Assembly: GCA_002726865.1 (NCBI GenBank)
Contig: PBSW01000018.1
Coordinates: 2,891 to 16,479 of the forward strand
DNA: 13,589 bases
Direction: 5' to 3'
DNA from: Candidatus Bathyarchaeota archaeon
GTDB lineage: Archaea; Thermoproteota; Bathyarchaeia; TCS64
Of this stretch, positions 6,801 to 12,993 are shown piece after piece; the stretch's first letter is position 1, and each line of letters starts with the position of its first letter. Both the position numbers and the translations under genes were made by a program. The notes under the pieces were generated by a model, which saw nothing but the letters and a program-made list of their open reading frames with translations, had not been told where the DNA came from and ran no database searches.

Positions 6801-7832
6801 CCGGTGATTTTTTGATACTTGTTGAAGCAGCTCGGAGAGCATAAAGATAGCTCTCTCAAGAAAGAGATTGACGTCCCCCTTGCAGTTTATGCCAGCTGCA
6901 GTAGGATGTCCACTACCTGACCCGTCGAACTCCGCACCAAGGGTCTGGGCTAACTCACCTAGATGGATGTGACTCCCCTGGTAGAATAAATCCGTGGACC
7001 TGAGACTTGCTTTAAGATTACCTTTCTCACTCCCGGCGACAACTGAAGCATCAGCACCCAACCCAATAAGCGCCCTTGCTGAAGATGCGTGGAATGAGCT
7101 AAGCCGGGAGGCGGCCAGGATCCAACCCCTGGTGTCGTGGAACTTAATCCTTTGAGCTGCCTTTATGCGGGCTATCCTCTCAGAGCGTTTTCGCTCACTT
7201 CGAAGCATTGAAAAGATCTCAGGGATTGATCCATCGATCTCCAGGAGAGCAGAAGCAGCATTTAGTGTATTCGGAGTGGCAATGAAGAAGTGTCTGGAGT
7301 CGTAAACGATCCCCAGTAGAAGAGCTCGAGCAACTATTGGTGTCGGCTTAACTCCCATACCCGAGTAAATATTATACACGAGTTCGCAGGTGGATGTGGC
7401 GGACTCGTCGATCATGGAATAGTTTGAAATTTTCATCATGGTTGGATGCTTGCTGTGATGATCGATAATTATCTTTTTGGCGCTGGACTTTGATAGTTTC
7501 TCTCCCCAATCGCCTAACTGGATTGGAGTCGCGGTGTCTAAGATCACGAGGGTATCATAGTCGTCAATAAAGGCCTCGTTTTGCACTTGGATACCTAGGG
7601 CATCCATGATCCTTCGAGTAAGGCTGCTGGCTCCCCCAGGGAGAAAGATCCTAGCATCCGAGAAGGGTTCGATGGATCTAATTAACATCTGAACTCCGAA
7701 TGCTGAGCAGATGGCGTCAGGATCGGCGTTGTGGTGACACAGCAGTAGGATCTTACCGATCAGAAGCTCCCTTAGACTCTCAAAGGAGAATCCAGATAAT
7801 TTACTGTCAGGATTATTGGGAAAGCCTATCAT
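6798..7832 (-). CDS. DHH-DHHA1 family phosphoesterase / nuclease
   Basis: DHH enzymes are manganese-dependent phosphoesterases that act on short oligonucleotides, pAp, cyclic dinucleotides or single-stranded nucleic acid. The 344-residue product has all core motifs: HNADPDA (34-40), ILDTATP with Asp99, the DHH triad IIDHHSKH (Asp124-His125-His126) and GIVYDS with Asp178. The C-terminal DHHA1 substrate-binding domain ends in GSGSGHPTAAG (about 313-323), the glycine-rich loop of the family. Length and layout fit NrnA/GdpP-core-like proteins rather than full RecJ, which is longer. The exact substrate cannot be told. The ATG at 7832 lies about 25 bases from a TATA-like TTTTTAAA shared with the divergent PAC2 gene, so it is probably leaderless. 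Confidence 0.92.
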   Translation of the reverse strand: MIGFPNNPDSKLSGFSFESLRELLIGKILLLCHHNADPDAICSAFGVQMLIRSIEPFSDARIFLPGGASSLTRRIMDALGIQVQNEAFIDDYDTLVILDTATPIQLGDWGEKLSKSSAKKIIIDHHSKHPTMMKISNYSMIDESATSTCELVYNIYSGMGVKPTPIVARALLLGIVYDSRHFFIATPNTLNAASALLEIDGSIPEIFSMLRSERKRSERIARIKAAQRIKFHDTRGWILAASRLSSFHASSARALIGLGADASVVAGSEKGNLKASLRSTDLFYQGSHIHLGELAQTLGAEFDGSGSGHPTAAGINCKGDVNLFLERAIFMLSELLQQVSKNHR

Positions 7833-7853
7833 AAGGAGAGCGTGGTCGGGTGA

Positions 7854-7861
7854 TTTTTAAA
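7854..7861. promoter_or_regulatory. Shared TATA element for two divergent genes
   Basis: TTTTTAAA is nearly symmetrical and is the only TATA-like block in the 62 bases between the DHH and PAC2 starts. It lies about 25 bases from the DHH ATG and about 37 from the PAC2 ATG. Both distances are workable, so one element may serve both directions. Confidence 0.45.
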
Positions 7862-7894
7862 CCAAGCGGATGGATTCTATCCTAAGTTCTAGGC

Positions 7895-8629
7895 ATGTCA
7901 AGTAACGTCGATATCGTGGAGATAGGCCCAATGAAAAAGGGCAGCCCTGTCGTGGTAACTGGGTTTGCGGGGGCCGGTTTTATAGGGAACACCGCTTTGA
8001 TGTATATTGCTAGTGAGAAGGGTTTCATTGAGAGGGCTCAGTTAAAATCCCACCTAATTCCTCCCATGTTCCTGCTCGTTGAGGGGAGACCCATCCCAGT
8101 TTTTAGGATATACGGGAACAAAAAGAATGATGTGCTACTAGTAGTTTCGGATGCCCTAATCCATGCTGAGAATGCTTGGCCCATAGGTATCGGGTTGATG
8201 GAATGGCTCAGGGAGAAAGGGGTGAAGGAGATTATATCCATCGAGGGAATGCCTTTCGCGACTCCGAAGGGGACGCGCCCTATCTTAGGGTTCAGTCTCC
8301 CTATGAAGGACTTAATCCAAGTCGGCGTCAGGCCAACTAGCGAGGGGGGGATATCTGGTCTGAACGCAGTGCTCCTCGATGAGGCTATGAAGCATAAGGT
8401 GCCTTGGACCTCTCTCCTAGTTCCTACAGGAACGACTCAATCCATTGATTACGTGGGGACTGCCGATCTTATCGAGGCCCTTAACAGAATACTAAAGCTT
8501 GGTGTGGACACCTCGATTCTTAGGCAGAGCGGCAATTCAAGGAGAGAGGCTATAAAAAGGGCTAGAGCTGGTAAACAGAAAGGTCTGTTAGGGGGCTTAC
8601 GAAGGCAGAAACCGGGGTCAGGCTCCTAG
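7895..8629 (+). CDS. PAC2-family protein (proteasome assembly chaperone type)
   Basis: PAC2 proteins share the fold of eukaryotic proteasome-assembling chaperones; archaeal members (PbaA/PbaB type) bind proteasome or other ring complexes, and many remain uncharacterised. The 244-residue product shows the family core: VVVTGFAGAGFIGNTAL (about 19-35), SHLIPPMFLLVEGRPIPVFRIYG, the DVLLVVSDALIHAENAWPI segment (about 79-97), IISIEGMPFATP and the late LLVPTGTTQSIDY. The last 30 or so residues are strongly basic and Gly-rich (KRARAGKQKGLLGGLRRQK) and probably form a flexible tail. It converges on prefoldin beta and overlaps it by 12 bases. The neighbourhood (prefoldin, HtrA further on) fits a protein-folding role, but this is inference. 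Confidence 0.87.
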   Translation: MSSNVDIVEIGPMKKGSPVVVTGFAGAGFIGNTALMYIASEKGFIERAQLKSHLIPPMFLLVEGRPIPVFRIYGNKKNDVLLVVSDALIHAENAWPIGIGLMEWLREKGVKEIISIEGMPFATPKGTRPILGFSLPMKDLIQVGVRPTSEGGISGLNAVLLDEAMKHKVPWTSLLVPTGTTQSIDYVGTADLIEALNRILKLGVDTSILRQSGNSRREAIKRARAGKQKGLLGGLRRQKPGSGS

Positions 8630-8974
8630 TTTGAGGTCCTGCTGGAGGCTCTCTTGGAGGTCATTAAGCCTCTTTCGGGAGTTAGCTTCCTGTTTAGTTA
8701 GGACCTTAGCCCGCATCTCCAAAAAATCAAGGCGCTCCCTAAGTTCCGTCTCCACATCCCCCTTCTCCTTCTCCACAAGAATGGCCCCTGATGACTTGTA
8801 GACTTTCTTGTCAGAGGGGACATCATCGAGAAGCTTTAATGCCCTCTCGGATTCGTTTCTCTCGAGGTCGAGCCTCTGTTTTTGAAGTATTAATTGTTGG
8901 AGGGTGCTCTGGAGCTGCTGCAGTCTATTAAGTTTCTCCTGGATGTTCGGGGGAAGTTGATTTAAACTGGACAT
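8618..8974 (-). CDS. pfdB: Prefoldin beta subunit
   Basis: Archaeal prefoldin is a jellyfish-like hexamer of two alpha and four beta subunits that holds unfolded proteins in its coiled-coil tentacles and passes them to the thermosome. The 118-residue product has the beta-class layout: an N-terminal amphipathic coiled coil (about 7-47, rich in Leu, Gln, Glu), the short beta-hairpin region ALKLLDDV...VYKSSGAILVEKEK (about 46-71), and a second coiled coil (about 73-114). The ATG is reasonable; a weak TTAAAC block lies some 30 bases upstream on the minus strand. Its 3' end overlaps the PAC2 gene. The alpha subunit is not in the window. Confidence 0.93.
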   Translation of the reverse strand: MSSLNQLPPNIQEKLNRLQQLQSTLQQLILQKQRLDLERNESERALKLLDDVPSDKKVYKSSGAILVEKEKGDVETELRERLDFLEMRAKVLTKQEANSRKRLNDLQESLQQDLKLGA

Positions 8975-9110
8975 GAACCTTCCCGAATACCCATCACAGA
9001 CTCATGTTTAACCTCTTCTATTTTTGATATGTGAAACAAGTACGAATTTAACAGGCACCGCGTTAAAATTGAATCGATAATGATCTTAAAGCTGAATGTT
9101 TGTGTGTTTT

Positions 9111-9128
9111 AAATGATAAATAAAAGGG
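9111..9128 (-). terminator. T-rich region after the M55 peptidase
   Basis: On the minus strand CCCTTTTATTTATCATTT starts about 12 bases after the stop of the M55 gene. This is a plausible archaeal terminator, and no hairpin is needed. Confidence 0.35.
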
Positions 9129-9139
9129 AGAAATGGGTA

Positions 9140-9979
9140 TTATTTCCTCGCAGTAACGCCGCCGAGATATATTGCCCCTCTCAATGCTTTGATAGCGGTA
9201 GGATAATCGTCAAAGACAGCCTTTACCGTCCGTCCGTCAATCCGTTCAATATAGGGCAATAATGCAACAATATCTCCTACTACGGAGCTCTCGAATTTGA
9301 GCATAAATTCTAAAGGCTCATCTATTTTGTAGGGATCCACGTGCTCAATATTTGCTAGGGCATGAGTAACTTTCTTTTTAATTAGGGTATGGGCTTTCTT
9401 TGGATGAAGGCACTTAGCTGCCCTCCTACCAACCGCCCATTTAACTACTGCAGTGGTAATATTGGGAACGAAGCTCTTCACCTCCTCTGCGACAGCCGCA
9501 TCTCCTGAGACAAATACAGAGGGAACTCCATAACATCCGGCAAGAGCAGAGTTGAGACCAAACTCCCCGGTTTCCTTTCCATTGATCCAGACTCCGTTCA
9601 CGCTTCTCCCTGATATAGTGTGGGCAAGAATGGCCTTCTCTGTACCCTTCATGGCATGGTAGCCAACATAGAGGGCCGCATCATAATGGTTGTCTATTCC
9701 TTCCATCATTGCACCAGGTTTTGGGGAACCACGGATGAGATGCGCGTCACTGTGGACTTCCATAGGTTGAAGATTTTTCATCCCTCCGTGGGCGTCGGAG
9801 ACCACAACCTCCTCAGCCCCAGCGGCGAAGGCTCCTTCAATGGCGGCGTTTAGGTCGCCTACCATAAGCTTTCGGCCATAGGTGTATTCACCGGTATTTC
9901 CCCCGACCTGATTCCAGTCGACGATGCCACTTATCCCCTCCATGTCTATGGATATGAAAATGCTCTTAGGTTTGGACAT
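9140..9979 (-). CDS. M55 family D-aminopeptidase (DppA-like)
   Basis: M55 peptidases are zinc enzymes, best known from Bacillus DppA, that remove N-terminal D-amino acids from small peptides; archaeal substrates are not established. From the ATG at 9979 the product has 279 residues, close to DppA. Metal ligands are recognisable: Asp12 and Glu14 (SIDMEGISG), His64 (SDAHGG), His108 (VGYHAMKGT) and a Glu in the KETGEFGLN segment; His120 (LAHTIS) matches the catalytic His region. The frame stays open to a GTG at 10099, which would add 40 residues with a hydrophobic stretch near HPVLILCFLNAILYVFLIY. I prefer 9979 because a TATA-like TTTTTAAAT (10007-10015, minus) lies about 32 bases upstream, inside the would-be extension, and family members normally begin right at this strand. 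Confidence 0.88.
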   Translation of the reverse strand: MSKPKSIFISIDMEGISGIVDWNQVGGNTGEYTYGRKLMVGDLNAAIEGAFAAGAEEVVVSDAHGGMKNLQPMEVHSDAHLIRGSPKPGAMMEGIDNHYDAALYVGYHAMKGTEKAILAHTISGRSVNGVWINGKETGEFGLNSALAGCYGVPSVFVSGDAAVAEEVKSFVPNITTAVVKWAVGRRAAKCLHPKKAHTLIKKKVTHALANIEHVDPYKIDEPLEFMLKFESSVVGDIVALLPYIERIDGRTVKAVFDDYPTAIKALRGAIYLGGVTARK

Positions 9980-10006
9980 GTAAATCAAGAAGACATAGAG
10001 GATGGC

Positions 10007-10015
10007 ATTTAAAAA
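10007..10015 (-). promoter_or_regulatory. TATA box of the M55 gene
   Basis: TTTTTAAAT on the minus strand is centred about 32 bases before the ATG at 9979, predicting a leader of only about 7 bases. It supports the shorter protein. Confidence 0.45.
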
Positions 10016-10147
10016 GCATAAGATAAGGACTGGATGTCTAGAACCGACGCGAGCATCACCTCCTATACCTAAACCTTTTACAGAGCTCTTTTTACTCACG
10101 ATTGCTGCATGGGCAGAAAGAGCGCGAGTATAGTCCTAGTTACTTAT

Positions 10148-10228
10148 CTATAATGACTCTTTGAAGTGGGTCCTGTTAGGCTTCACCTCAATCATCCTGA
10201 TGATCATGCAGGAACGATTAGGAGCCAT
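10148..10228 (-). CDS. Candidate small ORF (26 aa) between dUTPase and M55 genes
   Basis: This is a minus-strand frame of 26 residues from ATG to TAG (MAPNRSCMIIRMIEV, then KPNRTHFKESL). The frame is open for nine more codons upstream without a start. Codon third positions are fairly GC-rich and Arg is often AGG, as in neighbouring genes, so it reads like coding sequence. No ribosome site or TATA box at the right distance is clear. It may be a small protein, a remnant of a larger decayed gene, or chance. No function assigned. Confidence 0.22.
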   Translation of the reverse strand: MAPNRSCMIIRMIEVKPNRTHFKESL

Positions 10229-10347
10229 GTAGTCTGTGAATATTCCAGTGGTGATTCAGAAGGTATAATGTTTACACCCCAGAGCTCCTTGCTTTTTATC
10301 TATATGTGGTGGGAGAGCGTTTCTTCCTAACACATACGCCTAAACCC

Positions 10348-10854
10348 TTAACGGGTCATCCTCTCACCTTGATAGATCCCATCATATCCCCTTTGAACCT
10401 TATCAGTCCCGAAGAAGACGAGCTGGGTCAGCCGAGCATCTCTCTTGAGCCTTATCCCGTTGGGGTTGCTTACGACAAGCAGACTGCTGCTCCTGCCTTG
10501 GTATCCGGGATCCCAGATCGCGGTTTGCACCGTAGCCCCATTCCGCAACAGGGTACTTCTGCTCCGGGCCATGGCAACGACATCAAGGGGGATCTTCACA
10601 ACCTCGTTGTAGACGATAGTATAGCAGCCCACCTCCAGGTTATACCAGTCATCCGTGTCTGGCTCCAGAAGCTCTTTGCGGGCAATCTCCCTCTCCAGGT
10701 TAGAAAAATCAACTTTTCCCCCTCCCTTGTATCTTTGGACTGCTCTAAGACTGAGATCAAAACCTGTAGGCTGGAGCTGAATCTCTAGGTCGATGTACCC
10801 GGTGATGAGCTGTCTCTCTTTGATGAGCCGCCTGATCTCGCTGGAGTTAAACAA
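10348..10854 (-). CDS. dut: Archaeal-type dUTP diphosphatase (dCTP deaminase/dUTPase superfamily)
   Basis: dUTPase hydrolyses dUTP to dUMP and diphosphate, keeping uracil out of DNA and supplying dTMP synthesis. The 168-residue product shows the trimeric superfamily motifs: PTGFDLSL (29-36), RSRSTLLRNG (97-106, phosphate-binding), AIWDPGYQG (112-120, with Asp115 where dUTPases keep the water-activating Asp), ARLTQLVFF and the C-terminal YDGIYQGE arm. The Glu that dCTP deaminases carry eight residues after the DPG aspartate-proline step (VLEF in E. coli Dcd) aligns with Leu125, so deaminase activity is unlikely. The overall pattern fits the archaeal dUTPase family. The start is TTG at 10852-10854, because no ATG precedes the conserved N-terminus; a TATA-like block lies 41-54 bases upstream. 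Confidence 0.86.
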   Translation of the reverse strand: MFNSSEIRRLIKERQLITGYIDLEIQLQPTGFDLSLRAVQRYKGGGKVDFSNLEREIARKELLEPDTDDWYNLEVGCYTIVYNEVVKIPLDVVAMARSRSTLLRNGATVQTAIWDPGYQGRSSSLLVVSNPNGIRLKRDARLTQLVFFGTDKVQRGYDGIYQGERMTR

Positions 10855-11239
10855 ATCTGATCGGTCTACCTATTCTCTAAACAACATTATCTGAATAAAT
10901 TAATAAATGATGTAATGTCGACCGTTCAAAACGGCCCATTCTCTGTTCATGGATAGAAGCAGTATCTGAATAGACTATATATTTGATTCGCGCGCGAAAG
11001 AAAATTTAGCCTATATTAATAGGTCTAGGTTATCTGAAATTTTTCACTTCCTTCATTTGGGGATAGGCTAATCTAGAAATTTATTCGAACTTTATAACCA
11101 TCTGAATTGTACGAGCTCAATGCAAGCAACTATTAAGGCGGATATTTGAAGCCTGGGCAATGCTATTAGTTATAACGCTTTTTCGAAACGATAAGGAGCA
11201 CGTTTTTATATTTACATTGTAATCCCTCTCTGATCTCCT
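10855..11239. other. Gene-free 385-base stretch with promoters and small palindromes
   Basis: I see no credible protein frame here. It holds the dUTPase promoter region at the left (TTATTAATTTATT, minus, around 10895-10908) and the FrhB promoter at the right. Between them are a short hairpin CCGTT-CAA-AACGG (10922-10934), a TATA-like CTATATATTT (about 10975-10984), a perfect 12-base palindrome TTCGCGCGCGAA (10987-10998) and a hairpin CCTAT-ATTA-ATAGG (11010-11023). These could be regulatory sites or a small RNA gene. No tRNA is recognisable. Confidence 0.5.
11203..11210 (+). promoter_or_regulatory. TATA box of the FrhB-family gene
   Basis: TTTTTATA is centred about 33 bases before the TTG start at 11240, predicting a leader of roughly 8 bases. 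There is no convincing Shine-Dalgarno sequence. Confidence 0.5.
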
Positions 11240-12310
11240 TTGAGCGAAAGACCTAAGATCTTCGGTAACCTTGTGGCCGAGGTCATCAGGAAGAAAACAT
11301 GTGTCACTTGTGGGGGATGTGACGCCGTATGCCCCGTGAACACGGTTAAGATTATAGATGGAACTCCAAAACTTGTTGGTCTCTGTATTTCCTGCCAGTT
11401 ATGTTACTGGAACTGCCCAGTAGCGTCATTTGATATCGCAGAGATGGAGGAGGGGATTTTTGGAAGAACCAGAACTGAGGAAGAGGCCCCAATTGGAGTC
11501 CATAAAGCAATCTATGCGGTTAAGTCGAAATACGACGAGGTCCTCAATAATGCCCAAGACGGTGGTGCGGTTACAGCGATTCTATATCAGTTCCTATCCG
11601 ACGATGGTGACGGGGCAGTAGTTGCGGGGTTCGAGGAAGATAGACCATGGGCGGTTAAACCCATTGTTGTAACTTCGAAGGAGGGGATCCTGGAGGGCGC
11701 AGGAACAAAGTACACGAATAGCCCATCCCTCGTTGGTGTAGCTTCCGCAATACAGGAATATGCCCTGGAAAATATTGCACTTGTAGGGACCTCCTGTCAG
11801 ATGAAGGGCATTAGGAACATCGAGAGTGATCCCTGGTCTGACAAAAGAATTAAGAACACGGTTGGCCTAAGGGTTGGCGTCTTTTGTATGGAGACATTTG
11901 ATTATTCCAACTTTATGGATTACCTTGAGGGCGAAGGAATCGATGCGGCCAAGGTCGAAAAGTTTCAGATTCAGAAAGGTAGATTCATAGCGCTCCAAGA
12001 TGGAGAGGAAATTCACAACGTAGAGATTGCTGCTGTAAAGAGTTTAGTCCGTCAATGTTGCCACACATGCGGGGACTTTTCAGCCGAATTCGCTGATCTT
12101 TCCGTTGGCAATGTCGGCTCTCCCGAAGGCTGGTCTACCGTAATTGTTAGGACGGATATTGGTGAAGAAGCACTCGGAGCTGCCCAAAAGGCTGGGCTAG
12201 TTGAAGTCAAGCCATTAAAAGAGGGAAAGAGAGGTCTTGCCCTCGTAGAAAAACTTGCCACTAGAAAGAAAAAAGATGCCGCGCGTGCGATGAAAATGGA
12301 AAAAGTATAA
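11240..12310 (+). CDS. Coenzyme F420 hydrogenase/dehydrogenase beta-subunit family protein (FrhB-like)
   Basis: FrhB-type subunits carry FAD and iron-sulfur clusters and pass electrons between F420 and partner proteins; relatives serve F420H2 dehydrogenase, sulfite reductase, glutamate synthase and other systems. The 356-residue product starts with a two-cluster ferredoxin module, CVTCGGCDAVCP (Cys21, 24, 27, 31) and CISCQLCYWNCP (Cys49, 52, 55, 59). The FrhB N- and C-terminal domains follow: AQDGGAVTAILY (about 106-117), GTKYTNSPSLVG, ALVGTSCQMKGIRN, RVGVFCMETF, then QCCHTCGDFSAEFADLSVG (Cys273, 274, 277) and GWSTVIVRT. No hydrogenase alpha or gamma subunit or other partner is adjacent, so the electron acceptor is unknown. 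The start is TTG. The next gene follows 32 bases later on the same strand. Confidence 0.9.
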   Translation: MSERPKIFGNLVAEVIRKKTCVTCGGCDAVCPVNTVKIIDGTPKLVGLCISCQLCYWNCPVASFDIAEMEEGIFGRTRTEEEAPIGVHKAIYAVKSKYDEVLNNAQDGGAVTAILYQFLSDDGDGAVVAGFEEDRPWAVKPIVVTSKEGILEGAGTKYTNSPSLVGVASAIQEYALENIALVGTSCQMKGIRNIESDPWSDKRIKNTVGLRVGVFCMETFDYSNFMDYLEGEGIDAAKVEKFQIQKGRFIALQDGEEIHNVEIAAVKSLVRQCCHTCGDFSAEFADLSVGNVGSPEGWSTVIVRTDIGEEALGAAQKAGLVEVKPLKEGKRGLALVEKLATRKKKDAARAMKMEKV

Positions 12311-12313
12311 TAC

Positions 12314-12321
12314 ATTTATAG
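12314..12321 (+). promoter_or_regulatory. TATA-like element before the ThrRS editing domain
   Basis: ATTTATAG lies about 26 bases before the TTG at 12343, inside the 32-base gap after the FrhB-like gene. The editing-domain gene may therefore have its own leaderless transcript as well as read-through from the upstream gene. Confidence 0.4.
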
Positions 12322-12342
12322 CTGTCTTGAAACTGGATCGCG

Positions 12343-12756
12343 TTGAGGGTTCTTCAGGTACATTGTACGGATTTCAGTTATCAAATAAGGAAGGAAACGC
12401 CGGTGGCTGAGCAGCCTGCCAACCAAAAAGAGGAAAAGCTTGAGGACGTTCTGGTTTGTTTCACGTGTTTCGAGAAAAAGGACGAGCATAATTGGGACGA
12501 GATCATGGGATTATTTGTAAAAAACGTAAAGGTTGACGTCTCCCGAATCGGGTGCAAAAGGATCCTTCTTTACCCATATGCACATCTTTCTAAGAATCTA
12601 GGCTCGGCCCGGCTCGCTAAGGAGTTCATAACCGGACTATCTGATAAGCTTGTTAAAGAGGGCCTTGAGACACACAGATCTCCCTTTGGATGGTATAAAG
12701 CATTCAACCTGAGTTGTATTGGGCATCCCCTATCCGAGGCATATAGGGAATATTAA
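12343..12756 (+). CDS. Stand-alone archaeal ThrRS editing domain (trans-editing, DTD-like fold)
   Basis: In most archaea this domain is the N-terminus of threonyl-tRNA synthetase and removes wrongly attached serine from tRNA-Thr. Some crenarchaea encode it as a separate protein. The 137-residue product spans the whole domain and then stops: MRVLQVHCTDFSYQIR at the start, VLVCFTCFEKKDE in the middle, LLYPYAHLSKNL (His81) and FGWYKAFNLSCIGHPL (Lys119 matching the catalytic Lys of the Pyrococcus domain). No synthetase catalytic domain follows; the next 237 bases have no gene on this strand. The start is TTG, matching the known N-terminus of the domain. Serine-editing is the likely role, working in trans with a ThrRS encoded elsewhere. 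It could be a truncated synthetase, but the clean ending argues against it. Confidence 0.88.
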   Translation: MRVLQVHCTDFSYQIRKETPVAEQPANQKEEKLEDVLVCFTCFEKKDEHNWDEIMGLFVKNVKVDVSRIGCKRILLYPYAHLSKNLGSARLAKEFITGLSDKLVKEGLETHRSPFGWYKAFNLSCIGHPLSEAYREY

Positions 12757-12772
12757 TTTCGATGGAATTAAT
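12752..12772 (+). terminator. Hairpin overlapping the stop of the editing-domain gene
   Basis: ATTAATTTC pairs with GGAATTAAT around a GAT loop (nine pairs, one G-T). It contains the TAA stop codon and is followed by only a short T-run, GCTTTCC. A second small repeat, AATTCC-GTA-GGAATT, lies at 12800-12814. Either may help end or stabilise the transcript; no long T-tract is present, so the call is tentative. Confidence 0.3.
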
Positions 12773-12965
12773 GCTTTCCAGCTAATCGATGTCGTTCCTA
12801 ATTCCGTAGGAATTGATTAATTGATCTCCGATTGTATCTGCTAGATTTTTAATACGGGGCATTTGGTTGAACTTAATCTACAGAGACCTTAGGTTATTCA
12901 TATTTGCTCCCTCGAATATTTGCTAAATGTCTAAATCAGTGTTAGCTGGGTTTACTAGACCCTGA

Positions 12966-12974
12966 AGAAAAAAC
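12966..12974 (-). terminator. T-run after the HtrA-type protease
   Basis: On the minus strand CGTTTTTTC lies about 20 bases after the protease stop codon, a plausible archaeal terminator. Confidence 0.4.
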
Positions 12975-12993
12975 GTTTCTTTAGTTCTTGTTT

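Noticed and set aside
10195..10213. Possible C/D box guide RNA (TGATGA near CTGA-like bases)
   Set aside because: The box C lacks the expected purine and no proper box D with guide spacing is found; it is better described as an imperfect palindrome.
10306..10788. 160-codon plus-strand frame opposite the dUTPase gene
   Set aside because: It is antisense to a well-recognised dUTPase and its translation has no recognisable motifs.
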